Of a stretch of DNA of 9,792 nucleotides, positions 1 to 5,820 are shown one piece after another; within the stretch, counting starts at the first letter, position 1, and each line of letters begins with the position of its first letter. A model generated the notes under the pieces. It was not told where the DNA came from. It made no database searches and saw only the letters and a program-made list of their open reading frames with translations. A program made the translations under genes and the position numbers. The stretch is from positions 1 through 9,792 of the forward strand of contig JBMYQA010000239.1 of the NCBI GenBank assembly GCA_049600855.1. The letters are read 5' to 3'. This DNA is from JBMYQA01 sp049600855. Lineage in GTDB: Bacteria; Bacteroidota; Bacteroidia; Cytophagales; Flammeovirgaceae.

Positions 1-37
1 ATAAGTTTGCACTTAACATCCATTAACAAGGATGGCT

Positions 38-81
38 AAAGCACCTAAATACTGAAAATAAAGCACCTTAGTACAAAATAA
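38..81. repeat. Imperfect tandem repeat, two 22-base units
   Basis: Two adjacent copies begin with AAAGCACCT (38-46 and 60-68) and continue with similar A-rich tails; roughly 16 of 22 positions agree. Only two units are present, so this is a minor local duplication and not an array. No function is suggested. Confidence 0.4.
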
Positions 82-275
82 ATTAGACTAGTTTTTGAGC
101 TTTTATCAAAAGTTCTTGGTTTTCAATGTACTTCCTATCGATGAAAAAAATTGGAAACTCAGCTAGGAGATTAGGCAAGGGTTCAGTGTTATTCATGGTG
201 TTTATGTGCTCATAAGCTAAAAATAAGATTTTCCTATAATAACTTCTGAACTACATTTGCAAAAATCGAAAAGGG

Positions 276-285
276 NNNNNNNNNN
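276..285. other. Assembly gap (10 N)
   Basis: Ten consecutive N bases mark unresolved or scaffolded sequence, and the true length is unknown. The flanks are partly complementary: cgaaaa on the left (268-273) and tttttcg on the right (286-292). A hairpin or low-complexity stretch could therefore lie in the gap. Any feature spanning 260-300 cannot be judged from this sequence. Confidence 0.98.
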
Positions 286-427
286 TTTTTCGTTTATGGA
301 GGAAGTATGTAGTGTTAGTTAAGATTAAATATTTCCTAATCTTCAGGGAGCAAATGTGATTTATTTCAATACTATATTTATCTTCATCACTTGCAATTTT
401 TTTGGAATGAAATAACATCATTACTAA

Positions 428-2041
428 ATGCGGGCAACGCTAATTATTACAATTCTTTTGGGCCTATGTGCTCACGGTGTTTTGGCACAAAGTGAGGTAG
501 GAAAACCTTTTGTGAGGTATTACCTGCCTAAGGAATACAATGGGCATGCGCAAAACTGGGCTGGAGTGCAAGACAATCGTGGGATATTGTATTTTGGAAA
601 CGGTAATGGTTTAATGGAATATGATGGCGTGAATTGGCGAATAAATGAACTCCCAAGAAAGGAAATGCCGCTTTCCCTTGCCTATGATAGCGCACATAGC
701 CGAATTTATATTGGCTCTGATACCGATATTGGGTATTGGTCTGTAGATGATCAAGGAAATGGGAAGTTTATTAGCCTAACCCCTTTAGTCCCTGATAGTA
801 TCCGATCACAAATGACCGACATTTGGCGAACCCATGTGGTAGGAGATGCAGTCTATTTCTTTAGTATTCGGTTTTTATTTCGCTATCAAAATAATCAGGT
901 CGATGTTTGGCAACCTGAACATGGAACGCGATTTCGAGAATGTATGGTTTTTAAAGATCAATATTTCATTCAAGAAACTGATGGAAACCGCACATGGATT
1001 AAAACGGTAAACGGACAAGCCTTAACTTTGATTCCAGAATACGCGCAATTGCAAGATCAAGTTTTAGGATTCCAGATTCCGTATAAAGCGGATACCGTGA
1101 TTTTGGGCAGGCGAAATCAATCGTTAATCAAGTTTCCACTTTCTGCAACGCCGCAACAAGATGCTCAAGCTTTTGCAAGCGCAAATGAGTTGATTAGCAC
1201 CTATCAGGCAACAAATGTGGTGAAGGTGGACGATCGCTATGCGTTGGGTACCTTGGGAAATGGAGTATTGGTATTGGATCATGCACTAAACTTTGAAACG
1301 ACCATTAACAAGAAGCACAATGGTTTTGTGAGTAGTGATGCCTATTTCATTTTTAAAGATCGCGATGGAGGGGTGTGGACGGGAGGAGATAATGGGTTAG
1401 GCAGAATCAACTTATCTGCTACAACTTCTTTTTGGGACGATGCTTCAGGGATTCAGGGAACAATCTATGCGGTACACCGACATCCTAAATCGGGTAAGGT
1501 ATATGTGGCGAGCTCAACGAATCTATATTACTATGAGCAAAACCAATGGAAAACCGTTCCTAATTTGGCAAACATCCAATGCTGGAGTTTTTTAAGTTTT
1601 CAGAATCCTGATGACGCAACCGATCAACGACTGTTGGTGACGGCATCTTCGGGGACCATCTATGAAGTGGATGGGGCAGATGCCAATCTCATTTCAATTA
1701 CTGGTGGGCGGGTGGCTTTTAAACTGTATCAGGATAAGCAGAACCCTTACCGCATTTGGGCTGCTTATGGGGATGGTTTTGGTTCGATTCGATTTGAAAA
1801 AGGGAAATGGATTACAGAGGAGCGGATAGCTGTAGCTAACGGGAATAACAGAAGTATTGCAATAGATGCGCATGGAGACATTTGGTTAGGAACATTCCGC
1901 AAGGGCGTTGTGCGCCTGATGAAAAATGAAGATGGAACCTATCGAGTAAAACGTTATCAAGAAAAGGAGGGGTTACTATCGAGTAAAAATACCATCATTT
2001 TTGAATTGGGAGATGAACTGATGGTATTTTGGCACAGATAA
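428..2041 (+). CDS. Sensor adenylate cyclase, N-terminal part (periplasmic beta-propeller), ended by a frameshift
   Basis: This is the first 534 or so residues of what should be a 1245-residue membrane sensor; the last three residues and the stop at 2039-2041 are out of frame. Residues 1-20 are a signal peptide (hydrophobic TLIITILLGLCAHGVLA, then Q-S), which supports the ATG at 428. After it come repeated blades such as GILYFGNGNGLMEYDGVNW (about 52-70), DGGVWTGGDNGLGRI and DIWLGTFRKGVVRL. These are typical of the Reg_prop beta-propeller that senses ligands in the periplasm in Bacteroidota hybrid two-component regulators. The product as read would be a secreted propeller with no membrane anchor or output domain. 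Skipping one T in the run 2027-2030 joins it smoothly to the next entry (MVFGTDKGVCIYNS), another propeller blade. The ligand cannot be read from the sequence. Confidence 0.85.
   Translation: MRATLIITILLGLCAHGVLAQSEVGKPFVRYYLPKEYNGHAQNWAGVQDNRGILYFGNGNGLMEYDGVNWRINELPRKEMPLSLAYDSAHSRIYIGSDTDIGYWSVDDQGNGKFISLTPLVPDSIRSQMTDIWRTHVVGDAVYFFSIRFLFRYQNNQVDVWQPEHGTRFRECMVFKDQYFIQETDGNRTWIKTVNGQALTLIPEYAQLQDQVLGFQIPYKADTVILGRRNQSLIKFPLSATPQQDAQAFASANELISTYQATNVVKVDDRYALGTLGNGVLVLDHALNFETTINKKHNGFVSSDAYFIFKDRDGGVWTGGDNGLGRINLSATTSFWDDASGIQGTIYAVHRHPKSGKVYVASSTNLYYYEQNQWKTVPNLANIQCWSFLSFQNPDDATDQRLLVTASSGTIYEVDGADANLISITGGRVAFKLYQDKQNPYRIWAAYGDGFGSIRFEKGKWITEERIAVANGNNRSIAIDAHGDIWLGTFRKGVVRLMKNEDGTYRVKRYQEKEGLLSSKNTIIFELGDELMVFWHR
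2027..2030 (+). other. Frameshift site (one extra T) in the cyclase gene
   Basis: The run TTTT follows ATGGTA. Read straight through it gives MVFWHR-stop (TAA at 2039-2041). With one T skipped it gives MVFGTDKGVCIYNS, a normal propeller blade, and the frame stays open to 4166. The two halves have complementary domains and no ribosome entry site between them. A sequencing or assembly error, a real inactivating mutation, or (least likely for a run of only four T) slippage would all fit. Confidence 0.85.
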
Positions 2042-4166
2042 AGGCGTATGCATTTACAATTCAGCTACCGATCGCTTTGAGCCTTATTTCGCGTTTGGAG
2101 AAGAATATGCAAATGGAACCTATGATGTTTTTTCGTTGCAAGAGGGTAAAGATGGAGAGGTGTGGCTGAGTGGATTACTTACTTCCACAAGTCCTGCACT
2201 TCGGTTTAAGAAAAACCGAGATGGGACTTATGTAAAAGACGATGCCCCATTTATGTTAGTGCCTCCTCAAATGGTGTTAGGCTTTTATGTAGAAAAAAAT
2301 GGGAATGCCTGGTTGGGTGGGGGAGATGGTTTATATAAGTATTCCCCAACAAAAACAACCACAAAGCGGCAAGGTAAATTTTACACACTCATCAGAGAAG
2401 TGAGAACCACAAACGATTCCTTAGTATTCGGTGGTAATTATTTTCAAGAAAGTGACAATGAACGCTATTTGGCATTACAGCAACCTAAGGAATTAAAACC
2501 AGCGCTTTCATCTGATCAGAACTTGTTGCTTTTCCGTTTTGCAGCTGCGTATTACGAATATACTGAAGAAACAGAGTATCAATATAAATTGGAGGGTTTT
2601 GATTCGCAATGGTCAGCTTGGACGAAACGAACAGAAAAAGAATATTCGAATTTATTTGGCGGAAACTTCACTTTTCGAGTAAGGGCTAAAAACGTTCATG
2701 GAGTTATTGGTGAAGAGGCCAGTTATTCCTTTAAGTTGGCGTGGCCTTGGTATGCACGTTGGTGGGCAATTAGCTTGTATGTTATTGGATTAGTGGGCAT
2801 ACTATGGGGATGCATCAGGTGGTACAGCAACCAGTTGAAAAGAGATAATGCACGATTGGAGGGCATTGTGAATATGCGAACCGCAGAGATTGTGGAGAAA
2901 AATGAAGAGCTTTCGCAACAAAATGAAGAAATTAATCGACAGAATACGCAATTAGAAGGCACGTATCGAAATGTGAAAATGCTTAGTGAGCTGGGCCAAG
3001 AGATCACCTCCCACTTATCGGTTGAAAAAATTATTGATACCGTTTATGCCAGTGTGAATGATTTAATGGATGCGGCTGGCTTTGGCATTGGCATTTACAA
3101 TGAAGATTCGAATGAGCTTGATTTTCCTGGATTTATTGAAAAGGGAGAAAAATTGCCTTATCATTCAGAACCTTTAGATCAAGAGGGGCTAGGCGCATGG
3201 TGTTTTACACACCGCAAAGAAATATTGATGGGCAATGTGGAAGAAGAATATCAGCATTACTTTGATAAGGAATTCGAAACGGTTGCTGGGAATCTCACCC
3301 GTTCGTTAATTTATTTACCCTTGCTGGCCAAAAATAAAGCAATTGGAATTATTACCGTTCAAAGTTTTAAAAAACATGCCTTTTCTAAGTATCACCTGAA
3401 CATGATGCGGAACTTGGCCGTATATGTTGCCATTGCGCTCGAAAATGCCGAGTCTTTTCATAAAATTGCCGAACAAAAAGAGGAAATTGCTGAGCAGCGC
3501 GATCAATTGGAGCAAGAAAAAGAAAAATCAGATCAACTGTTGTTGAACATTCTCCCGCAATCCACGGCTGAAGAACTAAAGGCAACAGGGAGTGCCAAAC
3601 CGCAACTGTATGAATCGGTAACCATTCTCTTTACAGACCTGATTAACTTTACCCAATTGGCTGAAAAATTACCAGCCGAAGAATTAGTGGCCGAATTGGA
3701 TAAGATTTTCCGTAAGTTTGATGAGATTGTGACCAAGTATAACCTCGAAAAGATCAAAACCATTGGCGATGCGTATATGTGCGTGGGGGGAATACCTGCT
3801 ACGAATACAGTTCATCCAATGAATACCGTAAAAGCTGGTTTAGAAATGCAAACTTTTATCACACAGCAAGCAATGACTAAATCGGGTATTCCTTGTCAAT
3901 TGCGCGTGGGCATTCATACGGGGCGTGTGGTAGCAGGAGTGGTGGGTAAAAAGAAATTTGCCTATGACATTTGGGGAGATGCGGTAAACCTCGCAGCACG
4001 AATGGAAAGCAATGGCGAAGCGGGGAAAGTGAATATTTCTGGCGCTACTTATGAGCTGGTAAAAGAGGAATTTTCATGCGACTACCGCGGTAAAGTCGAA
4101 GTAAAACACAAAGGCGAAGTAGACATGTATTTTGTAAACGCCATCAAAGCTGATGGCAAGCAATAG
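2031..4166 (+). CDS. Sensor adenylate cyclase, C-terminal part (Y_Y_Y, TM, GAF, class III cyclase)
   Basis: This frame continues the protein from 428 after a one-base shift; it has no ATG near its beginning, so it is not a separate gene. In joined-protein numbering: last propeller blades to about 640; Y_Y_Y domain about 708-771 (YQYKLEGFDSQWSAW, FTFRVRAKN); one membrane helix about 775-797 (WWAISLYVIGLVGILWG); coiled coil about 800-850; GAF domain about 854-1009; second coiled coil; class III nucleotide cyclase about 1065-1234. Catalytic features are present: metal aspartates in LFTDLINF and IGDAYM, the ATP-specifying Lys in EKIKTIGD paired with Asp in YDIWGD, and Asn and Arg of NLAARM. The Lys/Asp pair predicts cAMP, not cGMP. 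The likely role is to turn a periplasmic ligand signal into cytoplasmic cAMP. It ends inside a terminator stem and converges with the next gene, so it is probably its own transcript. Confidence 0.88.
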   Translation, partial: GTDKGVCIYNSATDRFEPYFAFGEEYANGTYDVFSLQEGKDGEVWLSGLLTSTSPALRFKKNRDGTYVKDDAPFMLVPPQMVLGFYVEKNGNAWLGGGDGLYKYSPTKTTTKRQGKFYTLIREVRTTNDSLVFGGNYFQESDNERYLALQQPKELKPALSSDQNLLLFRFAAAYYEYTEETEYQYKLEGFDSQWSAWTKRTEKEYSNLFGGNFTFRVRAKNVHGVIGEEASYSFKLAWPWYARWWAISLYVIGLVGILWGCIRWYSNQLKRDNARLEGIVNMRTAEIVEKNEELSQQNEEINRQNTQLEGTYRNVKMLSELGQEITSHLSVEKIIDTVYASVNDLMDAAGFGIGIYNEDSNELDFPGFIEKGEKLPYHSEPLDQEGLGAWCFTHRKEILMGNVEEEYQHYFDKEFETVAGNLTRSLIYLPLLAKNKAIGIITVQSFKKHAFSKYHLNMMRNLAVYVAIALENAESFHKIAEQKEEIAEQRDQLEQEKEKSDQLLLNILPQSTAEELKATGSAKPQLYESVTILFTDLINFTQLAEKLPAEELVAELDKIFRKFDEIVTKYNLEKIKTIGDAYMCVGGIPATNTVHPMNTVKAGLEMQTFITQQAMTKSGIPCQLRVGIHTGRVVAGVVGKKKFAYDIWGDAVNLAARMESNGEAGKVNISGATYELVKEEFSCDYRGKVEVKHKGEVDMYFVNAIKADGKQ

Positions 4167-4197
4167 TTGAACAGCCAAATACTGTTCAACTATTTTT
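4162..4197 (+). terminator. Strong intrinsic terminator of the cyclase gene
   Basis: A perfect 13-bp stem, AATAGTTGAACAG (4162-4174) pairing with CTGTTCAACTATT (4182-4194), encloses a 7-base loop and runs into five T (4193-4197). The cyclase stop codon TAG (4164-4166) lies inside the left arm. The T tract is on the + side, so it best ends the cyclase transcript. On the minus strand the same stem sits about 30 bases past the isoaspartyl peptidase stop but lacks a T tail, so two-way action is possible but weaker. Confidence 0.9.
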
Positions 4198-4224
4198 AGG
4201 CTTGTTGAATTTGTAATGTATTTT

Positions 4225-5157
4225 CTATTGGAATATGCCAATATTAAATTGAGGATCATCCGAACTCACTTGTCCGCGGTACATGCCTTCTGAGTTAAAA
4301 ACCAAACTGACATTGCCCAAAGCGTCCACGCCAATAATTCCTCCTTCTCCACCTAATTTTACTTGTTTTTCTTTAATCACATGCTCGGCGGCTTGTTGTA
4401 AGGATAAGCCTTTGTATTCCATTAAACAAGAAATGTCATAAGCGACAACCCCACGCAGAAAGAACTCTCCATAACCTGTACAAGAGATGGCACATGTGTT
4501 GTTATTTGCATAGGTTCCTGATCCAATTACGGAACTATCGCCAATTCTTCCAAACTGTTTATTGGTTAACCCTCCTGTTGAAGTGGCAGCAGCCACGTTC
4601 CCGTTTACATCCAGTGCCACTGCGCCAACTGTTCCAAATTTGCGATCATCACTATGATCCAGTATCATTTGCTCTTTTCCCAACATCCGCTGCCATTGTT
4701 TGTACCGATATTCGGAGTAAAAATAAGCAGCATCTTCTTGAGGCATTCCGATACTTTGCGCAAACTGTTCGGCACCTTCTCCTGCTAAATACACATATTC
4801 TGTGTCTTCCATTACTTTTCGACTTAACTGAATGGGGTTTTTGGTGTGTTTTACCCCTGCGATGGCACCCGCCTCAAGCGTTTTTCCACACATAATGGAG
4901 GCTTCCATCTCATGCGTTCCGGCTGCTGAAAATACTGATCCTCTACCCGCATTAAACAGGTCGCTATCTTCCATAGAAGTAACAGCCGCTTCTACCGCAT
5001 CTAAGCTACTTCCACCAGCTTTAAGGATTTGATAACCAGCCGCTAAAGCTGCTTCAAGTGCGTTAGTATAGTTTTGTTCTTTTTCAGCAGTCATTCTTGA
5101 TTTTAGAATCGTTCCTGCTCCGCCATGTATTGCTAATGCAAAGTGTTGCTTAGTCAT
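4225..5157 (-). CDS. iaaA: Isoaspartyl peptidase / plant-type L-asparaginase (Ntn hydrolase)
   Basis: This 310-residue enzyme is full length for the family. It removes N-terminal Asp joined through its beta-carboxyl group from dipeptides and also hydrolyses asparagine. The N-terminal HGGAG motif (11-15) is present. The precursor should cut itself between Gly175 and Thr176 in KFG-TVGAVALD, making Thr176 the new N-terminal nucleophile. Residues matching the E. coli EcAIII active site are kept with a constant offset of three: Thr176, Thr194, Arg204, Asp207, Thr227, Gly228 and Gly230. There is no signal peptide, so it should act in the cytoplasm. Family members in cyanobacteria and E. coli can split beta-Asp-Arg, the product of cyanophycinase, which is notable because a secreted cyanophycinase-like gene starts 663 bases away on the other strand. 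General recycling of isoaspartyl peptides is the alternative role. No clear promoter or ribosome binding site was found. Confidence 0.93.
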   Translation of the reverse strand: MTKQHFALAIHGGAGTILKSRMTAEKEQNYTNALEAALAAGYQILKAGGSSLDAVEAAVTSMEDSDLFNAGRGSVFSAAGTHEMEASIMCGKTLEAGAIAGVKHTKNPIQLSRKVMEDTEYVYLAGEGAEQFAQSIGMPQEDAAYFYSEYRYKQWQRMLGKEQMILDHSDDRKFGTVGAVALDVNGNVAAATSTGGLTNKQFGRIGDSSVIGSGTYANNNTCAISCTGYGEFFLRGVVAYDISCLMEYKGLSLQQAAEHVIKEKQVKLGGEGGIIGVDALGNVSLVFNSEGMYRGQVSSDDPQFNIGIFQ

Positions 5158-5644
5158 AGTGATATTGAATTAAGCGCCTGTATGATGAAAAAGTTTTCTT
5201 CTTGTGGAGGAAAACATTTATACGATACTGGCATAAAAACATAAATGATATGAGACTGCTTCAAGGCTTGTTAAAAAGCAATGATTGGCCAACCTGAATG
5301 GATAAATTCTGGTGGTATACAAACCCTGAAATTAGAAGAGAATTTCAATATTCAACAATCAAAAATCGGTTGAAGATTGAAAAGGTTTAAAGGATTAGAA
5401 TGCAGTCCTTCAAATTGAAGATGAAGATGGGGAGCAACATCAGCATGGATTCTTTTGACGCATTTCATAAAGCAAATAATGTAATTTTTTACATGCTATC
5501 CAAAAAAACATAGGCATTTAGCCACAAATTTATACTGATAGAGTAGGCATATTTGTGTCGACCTTTGAATATTTCCAATATGAATTTGCAATTAATTTAT
5601 TCAAAAGCTTGCATTAAATAATATGAAAAGTTATAATTGTGGTC
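5158..5644. other. Long intergenic region between divergent genes
   Basis: This region should hold the promoters of the leftward isoaspartyl peptidase and of the rightward block. Only very short open frames occur: 30 codons at 5298-5390 (starts MDKFWWYTNPEIRREF), an overlapping 30-codon ORF starting at 5281, and 37 codons at 5400-5513 (+). Some have gene-like composition (for example an acidic EDEDGEQHQHG reading near 5418-5450), so a decayed small gene is possible, but no single frame holds together. I recognise no RNA gene. Confidence 0.5.
5609..5639 (+). promoter_or_regulatory. Candidate Bacteroidota-type promoter for the 5645 small ORF
   Basis: TTG at 5609-5611 is followed after 20 bases by TATAATTG (5632-5639), which matches the TAnnTTTG -7 consensus at all but one defined position. 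The spacing fits the primary sigma factor of this phylum. If real, transcription would begin about five bases downstream, almost at the ATG at 5645, giving a nearly leaderless message. In AT-rich DNA such matches arise by chance. Confidence 0.28.
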
Positions 5645-5737
5645 ATGAAGGCTAAAAATATTTCTATATCTCCCAAAATAGCTCCTGCCGTAAAATCGTT
5701 GGGCCTTCGTAATTTACAGCCTATTTTCGATTGTTAG
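5645..5737 (+). CDS. Conserved small peptide A (30 aa), putative leader of the cyanophycinase gene
   Basis: A 30-codon ORF from ATG 5645 to TAG 5735-5737. It is not a family I recognise. Its last 14 residues, KSLGLRNLQPIFDC, match the end of the small ORF at 8100-8195 at 11 of 14 positions. Eight of those 11 identical residues use different codons, and the stops differ (TAG against TGA), so protein sequence and not DNA appears to be conserved. The N-terminal halves are looser but alike in length and pattern (Asn5, Ser7, then a Pro-x-Ile). It is basic, has no convincing signal peptide or membrane helix, and ends in Cys. It stops 83 bases before the cyanophycinase ATG and is followed directly by the GACTTCA repeats. 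A regulatory leader peptide or a small signalling peptide would fit; a fragment of a mobile-element protein is the main alternative. Confidence 0.58.
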   Translation: MKAKNISISPKIAPAVKSLGLRNLQPIFDC

Positions 5738-5787
5738 ACTTCAGGATACATGTAATGATTTGACTTCATTTTAATTAATTTGAAGTC
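5737..5787. promoter_or_regulatory. Three-copy 7-mer with inverted repeat upstream of the cyanophycinase gene
   Basis: GACTTCA occurs at 5737-5743 and 5762-5768 (25 bases apart), and its exact reverse complement TGAAGTC at 5781-5787. The last two form a 7-bp inverted repeat around a 12-base AT-rich spacer containing TTAATTAA. It lies 33-83 bases before the ATG at 5821. It could be an operator or an mRNA hairpin. There is no T tract right after the stem, though TTTTTT follows at 5793-5798, so a weak attenuator cannot be excluded. Confidence 0.4.
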
Positions 5788-5820
5788 CTCAATTTTTTAC
5801 TTATCCATTTTGTTAATGTT

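Larger units (their letters stand above)
1..427. other. Intergenic region with no convincing gene
   Basis: AT-rich sequence with no long open frame on either strand. It holds an imperfect tandem repeat (38-81), a 10-N gap (276-285) and a 24-codon ORF at 141-215 (+). That ORF starts MKKIGNS, has several basic residues and then a hydrophobic stretch, which resembles the start of a signal peptide, but it stops at once and has no visible downstream continuation. I see no clear Bacteroidota promoter (TTG, about 20 bases, TAnnTTTG) before the gene at 428. The nearest -7-like string is TATATTTA at 373-380, without a good -33 partner. Confidence 0.6.

Noticed and set aside
38..81. CRISPR-like repeats
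   Set aside because: There are only two imperfect adjacent copies with no spacers and no cas genes.
251..292. A possible third copy of the small peptide on the minus strand next to the N gap (shared TTTTCGATT)
   Set aside because: Only nine bases match, the reading frame does not give the PIFDC ending and no stop follows at the right place. The gap prevents extending the comparison.
2136..2138. TTG at 2136 as the start of a separate cyclase gene
   Set aside because: The frame is open and propeller-like from 2031, the TTG falls inside a propeller blade, and there is no ribosome binding site or promoter. It is an internal codon of the frameshifted gene.
4494..4895. 133-codon open frame on the + strand
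   Set aside because: It lies opposite the isoaspartyl peptidase gene, whose catalytic residues are all intact, and its translation has no domain-like features. It is a shadow frame.
5520..5644. CRP-like cAMP-receptor sites linking the cyclase to the catabolic genes
   Set aside because: No TGTGA-N6-TCACA-like palindrome is visible here or before susC.
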